A stretch of 64,000 nt of DNA from Balanoglossus misakiensis. Taxonomy: Eukaryota > Hemichordata. Where the stretch lies: the NCBI GenBank assembly GCA_040954595.2, contig CM082593.2, positions 2,108,001 to 2,172,000 of the forward strand, given 5' to 3'. Below, piece by piece: positions 1 to 11,358 of this stretch. Below the pieces are notes generated by a model that saw only the letters and a program-made list of their open reading frames with translations, made no database searches and was not told the DNA's origin. The position numbers and the translations under genes are program-made. Positions within the stretch are counted from its first letter, which is position 1. Every line of letters begins with the position of its first letter.

Positions 1-1714
1 TTCTTTTCCATTACCAGTCTAGCTGTTTTCCAGTGAAGTGGGCACCATATCCAGTCTTGTTCTTTTCCATAATACCAGTCTAGCTGTTTTCCAGTGAAGT
101 GGGCACCATATCCATGAGTCTTGTTCTTTTCCATTACCAGTCTAGCTGTTTTCCAGTGAAGTGGGCACCATATCCAGTCATGTTCTTTTCCATTACCAGT
201 CTAGCTGTTTTCCAGTGAAGTGGGCACCATATCCAGTCTTGTTCTTTTCCATTACCAGTCTAGCAGTTTTCCAGTGAAGTGGGCACCATATCCAGTCTTG
301 TTCTTTTCCATTACCAGTCTAGCTGTTTTCCAGTGAAGTGGGCACCATATCGAGTCTTGTTCTTTCCATTACCAGTCTAGCTGTAAAAAATAGTCAATTT
401 GTGTATAATTGTAAAATATTAACTTGCTCTCTCTTTGACATTACAATCTACTGTTACACTACAAAATACAATAATTAAAACTGACAATAAAATGTTCATC
501 ATTAACAGTAACTACAATCTTCTGGTTTCTTCTTGGGCTGTATAAACCAAAGCATCTGATTTTCCAGTGAAGTGGGCACCATATCCAGTCTTGTTCTTTT
601 CCATTACCAGTCTAGCTGTTTTCCAGTGAAGTGGGCACCATATCCAGTCTTGTTCTTTTCCATAATACCAGTCTAGCTGTTTTCCAGTGAAGTGGGCACC
701 ATATCCATGAGTCTTGTTCTTCTCCATTACCAGTCTAGCTGTTTTCCAGTGAAGTGGGCACCATATCCAGTCATGTTCTTTTCCATTACCAGTCTAGCTG
801 TTTTCCAGTGAAGTGGGCACCATATCCAGTCTTGTTCTTTTCCATTACCAGTCTAGCAGTTTTCCAGTGAAGTGGGCACCATATCCAGTCTTGTTCTTTT
901 CCATTACCAGTCTAGCTGTTTTCCAGTGAAGTGGGCACCATATCCAGTCTTGTTCTTTCCATTACCAGTCTAGCTGTAAAAAATAGTCAATTTGTGTATA
1001 ATTGTAAAATATTAACTTGCTCTCTCTTTGACATTACAATCTACTGTTACACTACAAAATACAATAATTAAAACTGACAATAAAATGTTCATCATTAACA
1101 GTAACTACAATCTTCTGGTTTCTTCTTGGGCTGTATAAACCAAAGCATCTGATTTTCCAGTGAAGTGGGCACCATATCCAGTCTTGTTCTTTTCCATTAC
1201 CAGTCTAGCTGTTTTCCAGTGAAGTGGGCACCATATCCAGTCATGTTCTTTTCCATTACCAGTCTAGCTGTTTTCCAGTGAAGTGGGCACCATATCCAGT
1301 CTTGTTCTTCTCCATTACCAGTCTAGCTGTTTTCCAGTGAAGTTGGCACCATATCCAGTCTTGTTCTTTTCCATTACCAGTCTAGCTGTTTTCCAGTGAA
1401 GTGGGAACCATATCCAGTCTTGTTCTTTTCCATTACCAGTCTAGATGTTTTCCAGTGAAGTGGGAACCATATCCAGGCTTGTTCTTTTCCATTACCAGTC
1501 AAGCTGTTTTCCAGTGAAGTGGGATCCATATCCAGTCTAGCTGTTTTCCATTGCAGTGAGAACCATATCCAGTCTTGCTGTTTTCCATAACCAGTCTAGC
1601 TGTTTTCCGATGCAGTGGGAACCATATCCAGTCAGTTTTCCAGCGGAGTGGGAACCATATCCAGTCCAGCTGATTTCCAGTGAAGTGGGAATACCGGATC
1701 CATATCCAGTCTAG
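1..1714. repeat. 59-bp satellite array with 593-bp higher-order repeat
   Basis: Tandem copies of a 59-bp unit whose core reads ccagtctagctgttttccag, followed by a gtgaagtgggcaccatatcc-type segment and a ttcttttccatta segment. Copies are nearly identical up to about 1300 and degrade towards 1700, with variants such as gggaacc for gggcacc and partial units. The array is interrupted by a unique spacer of about 185 bp that occurs twice (382 to about 565, and 975 to about 1158), so spacer plus satellite repeats with a 593-bp higher-order period. Minus-strand ORFs through the array only reflect repeat translation and are not genes. The array is cut by the left edge of the window. Confidence 0.95.
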
Positions 1715-1944
1715 CTGTAATAACTTACAAGGAACTGTTAAGCATGCATTGAAAGAGACAAAATAAACATCTTTGAATCTATCACCTCTGTATGCGTTGT
1801 TGAAATTTGCTTTAACGATTCGATACTTTACCTGGTGAGTACCACTTTTCACATCTTTACCTGGAAACCCGTACATGTACATCATCCCAGCCACAGAAAT
1901 CTGCAATCTGTAATAACTTACAAGAAACTGTTAAGCATGCATTG
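1715..1944 (-). other. Possible coding exon fragment flanked by a 37-bp direct duplication
   Basis: On the minus strand, an open stretch at about 1755-1906 reads like protein (…VAGMMYMYGFPGKDVKSG… then …YRIVKANFNNAYRGDRF…). It is preceded by a splice-acceptor-like attacag and contains a donor-like CAG|gtaaag. I do not recognise the family. The segment is bounded by two near-identical 37-bp copies (1715-1751 and 1908-1944) beginning ctgtaataacttacaa, 193 bp apart. It lies at the decayed end of the 59-bp satellite and runs into it in frame. It could be an exon of a gene mostly outside the window, a captured exon fragment, or chance. No neighbouring exon was found. Confidence 0.25.
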
Positions 1945-2139
1945 TGTTTTACAAACCCCCTCTGCTTTACTTTACCAAACTTTAATTAGTATCTGAAATG
2001 AAGAAGAAAAAATATGTTACATCATCTGTTGGGATATTTGAAGAGAATTTCATGAAAAATACTGATCACCATTAAACAACCATCAATTCAAACAGCCAAT
2101 GTATCTTTATCCCCATTTATCTTAAGCACCCAATATTAG

Positions 2140-5100
2140 TTTTACCCTTGATAACCCCTACACATCTCTCTATTCTCCTTTGGGAGAATGAAAAGTTTTT
2201 TACACAATATTACACATTTATAGCAATATATTTGCTGTTGCTATAGACACCACACTATGTATACAACCCCCTTTATCTTAAGTATCCAAGTTTACCCTTG
2301 ATTAACCCAACACATCTCCCTATTCTCCTCTGGAGAATGAAAAGTTTTTTTGCACAATATTACAAATTTATAGCAATATATTTGCTGTTGCTATAGACAC
2401 CACACTTTGTTTACAACCCCCTTTAACTTAAGCACCCAATTTTACCCTTGATTAACCCAAGACATCTCCCTATTCTCCTCTGGAGAATGAAAAGTTTTTT
2501 ACACAATATTACACATTTATAGCAATATATTTGCTGTTGCTATAGACACCACACTATGTATACAACCCCCCTTTATCTTAAGTATCCAATTTTACCCTTG
2601 ATTAACCCAACACATCTCCCTATTCTCCTTTGGGAGAATGAAAAGTTTTTTTGCACAATATTACACATTTATAGCAATATATTTGCTGTTGCTATAGACA
2701 CCACACTTTGTTTACAACCCCCCTTTATCTTAAGCACCCAATTTTACCCTTGATAAATCCAACACATCTCCCTATTCTCCATTGGGAGAATGAAAAGTTT
2801 TTACACAATATTACACATTTATAGCAATATATTTGCTGTTGCTATAGACACCACACGATGTTTACAACCCCCCTTTATCTTAAGCACCCAATTTTACCCT
2901 TGATAAATCCAACACATCTCCCTATTCTCCATTGGGAGAATGAAAAGTTTTTACACAATATTACAAATTTATAGCAATATATTTGCTGTTGCTATAGACA
3001 CCACACTTTGTTTACAACCCCCCTTTATCTTAAGCAGCCAATTTTACCCTTGATTAACCCAACACATCTCCCTATTCTCCTTTGGGAGAATGAAAAGTTT
3101 TTTTGCACAATATTACAAATTTATAGCAATATATTTGCTGTTGCTATAGACACCACACTTTGTTTACAACCCCCCTTTATCTTAAGCAGCCAATTTTACC
3201 CTTGATTAACCCAACACATCTCCCTATTCTCCTTTGGGAGAATGAAAAGTTTTTTTGCACAATATTACACATTTATAGCAATATATTTGCTGTTGCTATA
3301 GACACCACACTATGTTTACAAACCCCCTTTATCTTAAGCACCCAATTTTACCCTTGATTAACCCAACACATCTCCCTATTCTCCTTTGGGAGAATGAAAA
3401 GTTTTTTTGCACAATATTACACATTTATAGCAATATATTTGCTGTTGCTATAGACACCACACTTTGTTTACAACCCCCCTTTATCTTAAGCAGCCAATTT
3501 TACCCTCGATTAACCCAACACATCTCCCTATTCTCCTTTGGGAGAATGAAAAGTTTTTTTGCATAATATTACAAATTTATAGCAATATATTTGCTGTTGC
3601 TATAGACACCACACTTTGTTTACAACCCCCCTTTATCTTAAGCAGCCAATTTTACCCTTGATTAACCCAACACATCTCCCTATTCTCCTTTGGGAGAATG
3701 AAAAGTTTTTTTGCACAATATTACAAATTTATAGCAATATATTTGCTGTTGCTATAGACACCACACTTTGTTTACAACCCCCCTTTATCTTAAGCAGCCA
3801 ATTTTACCCTCGATTAACCCAACACATCTCCCTATTCTCCTTTGGGAGAATGAAAAGTTTTTTTGCACAATATTACAAATTTATAGCAATATATTTGCTG
3901 TTGCTATAGACACCACACTATGTTTACAAACCCCCTTTATCTTAAGCACCCAATTTTACCCTTGATTAACCCAACACATCTCCCTATTCTCCTTTGGGAG
4001 AATGAAAAGTTTTTTTGCACAATATTACACATTTATAGCAATATATTTGCTGTTGCTATAGACACCACACTTTGTTTACAACCCCCCTTTATCTTAAGCA
4101 GCCAATTTTACCCTCGATTAACCCAACACATCTCCCTATTCTCCTTTGGGAGAATGAAAAGTTTTTTTGCATAATATTACAAATTTATAGCAATATATTT
4201 GCTGTTGCTATAGACACCACACTTTGTTTACAACCCCCCTTTATCTTAAGCAGCCAATTTTACCCTTGATTAACCCAACACATCTCCCTATTCTCCTTTG
4301 GGAGAATGAAAAGTTTTTTTGCACAATATTACAAATTTATAGCAATATATTTGCTGTTGCTATAGACACCACACTTTGTTTACAACCCCCCTTTATCTTA
4401 AGCAGCCAATTTTACCCTCGATTAACCCAACACATCTCCCTATTCTCCTTTGGGAGAATGAAAAGTTTTTTTGCACAATATTACAAATTTATAGCAATAT
4501 ATTTGCTGTTGCTATAGACACCACACTTTGTTTACAACCCCCCTTTATCTTAAGCAGCCAATTTTACCCTCGATTAACCCAACACATCTCCCTATTCTCC
4601 TTTGGGAGAATGAAAAGTTTTTTTGCACAATATTACAAATTTATAGCAATATATTTGCTGTTGCTATAGACACCACACTTTGTTTACAACCCCCCTTTAT
4701 CTTAAGCAGCCAATTTTACCCTTGATTAACCCAACACATCTCCCTATTCTCCTTTGGGAGAATGAAAAGTTTTTTTGCACAATATTACAAATTTATAGCA
4801 ATATATTTGCTGTTGCTATAGACACCACACTATGTTTACAACCCCCCTTTATCTTAAGCACCCAATTTTACCCTTGATAAACCCAACACATCTCCCTATT
4901 CTCCTTTGGGAGAATGAAAAGTTTTTTTGCACAATATTACAAATTTATAGCAATATATTTGCTGTTGCTATAGACACCACACTTTGTTTACAACCCCCCT
5001 TTATCTTAAGCAGCCAATTTTACCCTTGATTAACCCAACACATCTCCCTATTCTCCTTTGGGAGAATGAAAAGTTTTTTTGCACAATATTACAAATTTAT

Positions 5101-8100
5101 AGCAATATATTTGCTGTTGCTATAGACACCACACTTTGTTTACAACCCCCCTTTATCTTAAGCAGCCAATTTTACCCTCGATTAACCCAACACATCTCCC
5201 TATTCTCCTTTGGGAGAATGAAAAGTTTTTTTGCACAATATTACAAATTTATAGCAATATATTTGCTGTTGCTATAGACACCACACTTTGTTTACAACCC
5301 CCCTTTATCTTAAGCAGCCAATTTTACCCTCGATTAACCCAACACATCTCCCTATTCTCCTTTGGGAGAATGAAAAGTTTTTTTGCATAATATTACAAAT
5401 TTATAGCAATATATTTGCTGTTGCTATAGACACCACACTTTGTTTACAACCCCCCTTTATCTTAAGCAGCCAATTTTACCCTTGATTAACCCAACACATC
5501 TCCCTATTCTCCTTTGGGAGAATGAAAAGTTTTTTTGCACAATATTACAAATTTATAGCAATATATTTGCTGTTGCTATAGACACCACACTTTGTTTACA
5601 ACCCCCCTTTATCTTAAGCAGCCAATTTTACCCTCGATTAACCCAACACATCTCCCTATTCTCCTTTGGGAGAATGAAAAGTTTTTTTGCACAATATTAC
5701 AAATTTATAGCAATATATTTGCTGTTGCTATAGACACCACACTATGTTTACAAACCCCCTTTATCTTAAGCACCCAATTTTACCCTTGATTAACCCAACA
5801 CATCTCCCTATTCTCCTTTGGGAGAATGAAAAGTTTTTTTGCACAATATTACACATTTATAGCAATATATTTGCTGTTGCTATAGACACCACACTTTGTT
5901 TACAACCCCCCTTTATCTTAAGCAGCCAATTTTACCCTCGATTAACCCAACACATCTCCCTATTCTCCTTTGGGAGAATGAAAAGTTTTTTTGCACAATA
6001 TTACAAATTTATAGCAATATATTTGCTGTTGCTATAGACACCACACTTTGTTTACAACCCCCCTTTATCTTAAGCAGCCAATTTTACCCTTGATTAACCC
6101 AACACATCTCCCTATTCTCCTTTGGGAGAATGAAAAGTTTTTTTGCACAATATTACACATTTATAGCAATATATTTGCTGTTGCTATAGACACCACACTA
6201 TGTTTACAAACCCCCTTTATCTTAAGCACCCAATTTTACCCTTGATTAACCCAACACATCTCCCTATTCTCCTTTGGGAGAATGAAAAGTTTTTTTGCAC
6301 AATATTACACATTTATAGCAATATATTTGCTGTTGCTATAGACACCACACTTTGTTTACAACCCCCCTTTATCTTAAGCAGCCAATTTTACCCTCGATTA
6401 ACCCAACACATCTCCCTATTCTCCTTTGGGAGAATGAAAAGTTTTTTTGCATAATATTACAAATTTATAGCAATATATTTGCTGTTGCTATAGACACCAC
6501 ACTTTGTTTACAACCCCCCTTTATCTTAAGCAGCCAATTTTACCCTTGATTAACCCAACACATCTCCCTATTCTCCTTTGGGAGAATGAAAAGTTTTTTT
6601 GCACAATATTACAAATTTATAGCAATATATTTGCTGTTGCTATAGACACCACACTTTGTTTACAACCCCCCTTTATCTTAAGCAGCCAATTTTACCCTCG
6701 ATTAACCCAACACATCTCCCTATTCTCCTTTGGGAGAATGAAAAGTTTTTTTGCACAATATTACAAATTTATAGCAATATATTTGCTGTTGCTATAGACA
6801 CCACACTATGTTTACAAACCCCCTTTATCTTAAGCACCCAATTTTACCCTTGATTAACCCAACACATCTCCCTATTCTCCTTTGGGAGAATGAAAAGTTT
6901 TTTTGCACAATATTACACATTTATAGCAATATATTTGCTGTTGCTATAGACACCACACTTTGTTTACAACCCCCCTTTATCTTAAGCAGCCAATTTTACC
7001 CTCGATTAACCCAACACATCTCCCTATTCTCCTTTGGGAGAATGAAAAGTTTTTTTGCATAATATTACAAATTTATAGCAATATATTTGCTGTTGCTATA
7101 GACACCACACTTTGTTTACAACCCCCCTTTATCTTAAGCAGCCAATTTTACCCTTGATTAACCCAACACATCTCCCTATTCTCCTTTGGGAGAATGAAAA
7201 GTTTTTTTGCACAATATTACAAATTTATAGCAATATATTTGCTGTTGCTATAGACACCACACTTTGTTTACAACCCCCCTTTATCTTAAGCAGCCAATTT
7301 TACCCTCGATTAACCCAACACATCTCCCTATTCTCCTTTGGGAGAATGAAAAGTTTTTTTGCACAATATTACAAATTTATAGCAATATATTTGCTGTTGC
7401 TATAGACACCACACTTTGTTTACAACCCCCCTTTATCTTAAGCAGCCAATTTTACCCTCGATTAACCCAACACATCTCCCTATTCTCCTTTGGGAGAATG
7501 AAAAGTTTTTTTGCACAATATTACAAATTTATAGCAATATATTTGCTGTTGCTATAGACACCACACTTTGTTTACAACCCCCCTTTATCTTAAGCAGCCA
7601 ATTTTACCCTTGATTAACCCAACACATCTCCCTATTCTCCTTTGGGAGAATGAAAAGTTTTTTTGCACAATATTACAAATTTATAGCAATATATTTGCTG
7701 TTGCTATAGACACCACACTTTGTTTACAACCCCCCTTTATCTTAAGCACCCAATTTTACCCTTGATAAATCCAACACATCTCCCTATTCTCCATTGGGAG
7801 AATGAAAAGTTTTTACACAATATTACACATTTATAGCAATATATTTGCTGTTGCTATAGACACCACACTATGTTTACAACCCCCCTTTATCTTAAGCACC
7901 CAATTTTACCCTTGATAAATCCAACACATCTCCCTATTCTCCATTGGGAGAATGAAAAGTTTTTTTGCACAATATTACACATTTATAGCAATATATTTGC
8001 TGTTGCTATAGACACCACACTATGTTTACAACCCCCCTTTATCTTAAGCACCCAATTTTACCCTTGATAAACCCAACACATCTCCCTATTCTCCTTTGGG

Positions 8101-8740
8101 AGAATGAAAAGTTTTTTTGCACAATATTACACATTTATAGCAATATATTTGCTGTTGCTATAGACACCACACTTTGTTTACAACCCCCCTTTATCTTAAG
8201 CACCCAATTTTACCCTTGATAAATCCAACACATCTCCCTATTCTCCATTGGGAGAATGAAAAGTTTTTACACAATATTACACATTTATAGCAATATATTT
8301 GCTGTTGCTATAGACACCACACTATGTTTACAACCCCCCTTTATCTTAAGCACCCAATTTTACCCTTGATAAATCCAACACATCTCCCTATTCTCCATTG
8401 GGAGAATGAAAAGTTTTTTTGCACAATATTACACATTTATAGCAATATATTTGCTGTTGCTATAGACACCACACTATGTTTACAACCCCCCTTTATCTTA
8501 AGCACCCAATTTTACCCTTGATAAATCCAACACATCTCCCTATTCTCCATTGGGAGAATGAAAAGTTTTTACACAATATTACACATTTATAGCAATATAT
8601 TTGCTGTTGCTATAGATACCACACTATGTATACAACCCCCCTTTATCTTAAGTATCCAATTTTACCCTTGATAACCCCAACACATCTCCCTATTCTCCTT
8701 TGAGAGAATGAAAAGTTTTTAACACAATATATACATTTAT
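2140..8740. repeat. 152-bp satellite array, about 43 units
   Basis: Tandem units of 152 bp (a 150-bp variant lacks part of the T-run before 'cacaatatta'). Each unit carries tgttgctatagacaccacac, a C-run, tttatcttaagca(c/g)ccaatttta and a perfect short hairpin, attctcc-tttg-ggagaat. Variant sites (accctcgat/accttgat; ttgcataat/ttgcacaat; acaaacccc/acaacccc; acacattta/acaaattta) recur in order, showing higher-order structure. The ten-unit variant string starting near 3312 recurs from about 6200, 2888 bp (19 units) away. Every unit opens a 65-97 aa plus-strand ORF. Because 152 is not a multiple of 3, successive ORFs overlap in shifting frames, so I read them as artefacts. Units near both ends (about 2140-3000 and 7720-8740) are more diverged, as expected for satellite edges. 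Confidence 0.97.
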
Positions 8741-11166
8741 ATTTAATATGAAAATTTCCCAACCCCTTTCAATTGCACTTTTTAAGATATCAAAACCATA
8801 TCAGTTATTACACATGGGTCTAAACTACTAACCAATCACAAAGTCAATTGTATCAAAATGAAGTCTGCCTACCTCTGATTGGTTAAACCACAAGAACAAA
8901 AGACACGTCATCACCAGGCGCCGAGTTGTCGTCGCGTCACTGAGATTCTTCCCTCGTTGGCAACAATTTCTCCCGCCATGGCGTTGGTTCTTCGGAAGTT
9001 GGCAGCATTTCCCCCGACATGGCGTTGGTTCTTCGGAAGTTTGCAGCATTTCCCCCGACATGGCATTGGTTCTTCGGAAGGCCTGAAAGCCAAAATGAAA
9101 CTTTTAATATGTGGCTCCTATCAATTAAAATTAAACTATTACACTATTTATATACAGGAAGGTCTCGCTCGCTCTGCGCGCTACACAGGACCGCTCGTCG
9201 CGTCGCGGCCTGCCAGATACAATGTATCTCGAATAGTGAAAATATTTTGATTAAAACAAAAATACGAAGATTTTATTTTAAAAAGCACACGTTTCACATT
9301 TAATGGGGACTTATTATAGACGTCACTGCTCTCTGTCTCGCATTTCGTGGAAAAACGCAATGTTTACTCCGCTGTGGACGCAGACAACGGACGACCATGC
9401 TATTTTGGCGCATGTGACGGACCGTCAATTTGAACTGACGTTCTTTGATAAAAATGCGAAGTCTATCATAAATACGACACACCACAATGATGAAAATCTG
9501 TAAGCACGATAATAATAACCTCATATTCCATAACATTTTTGTAAAACTTTTAAAACGTAAGTTTGGAAATGGAATACAAATTTAGCTTCACCAGTTTGAA
9601 GAAGCAGACGATATGTGACATGTGACCGCGCCAGTTCACCAAAGTTGAGCATAAAAAGTCGATGTTCTTGGCGAAAATGCTTTCTCATAAATACCACAAT
9701 GACGAAAATCTTCCATCATTGGTCACAATTCCTGGCGAGTTTGCCAAAATCAACAAGTATACTATACATTTGTAAAACTTAGGCTAGAACACATATTAAC
9801 ATGTACGTACCTTCCAATCTTCATGACTCACTGCCCAAATTCTACACGTTCAAACTTTTTATGGGGGAAAATGAATATTCATGAAGACATCTCCTTAATT
9901 GGCAGTTCATATACGCGATCATAATCGTATTTGGCCAATCACGACCGTGATTTTGATAGGCCAGTGCATGATTGACAATCACACACACGCCCCCCTAGCT
10001 TGCTGTGCATGACATAGCATCGTCACTCCGCGTGATAGGATTCCTTATTTTTGTGGTGAAAAGTGTTGTTTACGATATATCGATAAATTGCAACATTTGG
10101 GTGACCTTTAGGTGACCCATGACATTCTTTCCAATAAGCAGATATCTTGGTACATAGGATGGACCACCTATAAATGAAGTCTAATGCCTTACTACATTAA
10201 TTACGCACCTTCCTAATTCTTGCCAAGGCTAACCAAGGGCTTGAAGTCTGGGTTTTCTTGGACATGGACCAGTATGGGACTAACATTTTTGACAAAATCT
10301 TTGTGACCTTGGGGTAACTGTTGACCTATGTTCCCACCTACTTGTTATTGGTGGGATCTACTTGGATTCCGGTAACTTTGCTAGCAGCTTTAATTAACCA
10401 CCACATACAAAAACATGTTTTTTTTCCCTTCTATTTTTTCAAAAGCAGATAAAAACCCTTACAACAACATCAGTAAAGTTTCATCATACTGTACACACAA
10501 AAATTATTATAACATTACACAAAATGTGGGAAGCTTAGTGGTAAAAAAAATCAGTTGATGAAAACATAAACTGTGCAATTTTTAATCAAAGCACGGCAAT
10601 TTATTTACAAAAATATACACACTATCATTCTAGGCAGGTAGTGCCGGCATTAAAATATCACCCTAAATTACAATTTCACTGCAGAATTCATAAATGGCCT
10701 TTTTCATATTTATAGCAACGAATACACATACATGTAATATGTTACGTTTATGCACAAACACCAGATAAGTGTCAGTATGTAATTATATTTTTGCTACATT
10801 TCTTTTATTTATCAATTTAACCTTTGACCCCTGTCTGGAAGAAAACTTCCAAATGGCATCACAAGTCACCAGGAGGTCAGGGTGCAAAGGTTACAGGAGA
10901 CAGAATAATTAAAGCTTTCTAGATAAGACCAGCTTGACAAGTAGCCAGGTGAAATTTTAAGACAAAGTCTCAAAAAGTAGGTTGGCCTTATGGAATGGAT
11001 GGGATGAAACTGTAATTAATACAGATACAACAGAAAACAGAATCTAAAGTCAAAACAGAACATTAAAAGTTTGTGGATTTATAATTTGATGATTGAATGA
11101 TCACAGAAAGAGAACAAAATAATTTTACTACGTCTTGAAAGCTTAATTCATTTATAATCATAAACT
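8741..11166. other. Intergenic region; one small tandem triplication
   Basis: No supportable gene. It holds the 41-bp triplication at 8972-9080 and GC-richer DNA around 9160-9500. Two weakly similar stretches (about 9430-9495 and 9650-9715) share an aaaatgc…ataaat(a)…ccacaatga(t/c)gaaaatct pattern that suggests an old duplication. From about 10000 the sequence is AT-rich and featureless to me, and probably includes DNA downstream of the minus-strand SDR gene. The overlapping ORFs of 60-123 aa around 8830-9540 run on both strands through repeats and lack family resemblance. Confidence 0.6.
8972..9080. repeat. 41-bp tandem triplication
   Basis: Three copies of a 41-bp unit centred on catggcgttggttcttcgga, with ATG positions at 8978, 9019 and 9060. 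The joining segment is agtt(g/t)gcagcatttcccccga. Copies differ at only a few bases. It lies just beyond the 152-bp satellite and gives rise to overlapping ORFs on both strands. Confidence 0.9.
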
Positions 11167-11172
11167 TTTATT
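11167..11172 (-). terminator. Candidate poly(A) signal of the SDR gene
   Basis: tttatt on the plus strand, so AATAAA on the minus strand, about 190 nt beyond the stop codon at 11359. The spacing suits a short 3' UTR. No transcript evidence is available. Confidence 0.4.
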
Positions 11173-11358
11173 GTTGATAACATCTATAAAATGATCTGTC
11201 GATTTTTTTCTGAGAGATATACTTAATTATTATGACTCAACATCATACAATCTGCCAAGTGCTGTGATTGGTGGATAGTTGTCTTCCATAGACTTTGCTT
11301 CATCAATGTGATTATTAATAACTCATAATACATTTCTTCAGCTGTTGAAACAAGTAGT

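Noticed and set aside
512-1906. Minus-strand 71- and 135-aa ORFs with KTGYGAHFTGK-type repeats
   Set aside because: They follow from the 59-bp satellite. Frame is kept only by chance of variant units; only the 1755-1906 part was kept as a weak exon candidate.
2556-8521. Many overlapping 65-97 aa plus-strand ORFs
   Set aside because: They are translations of the 152-bp satellite. The unit is not a multiple of 3, the ORFs overlap each other out of frame, and there is no codon-level constraint.
8828-9303. Overlapping ORFs on both strands, up to 123 aa
   Set aside because: Opposing ORFs through a 41-bp triplication; no family resemblance or splice context.
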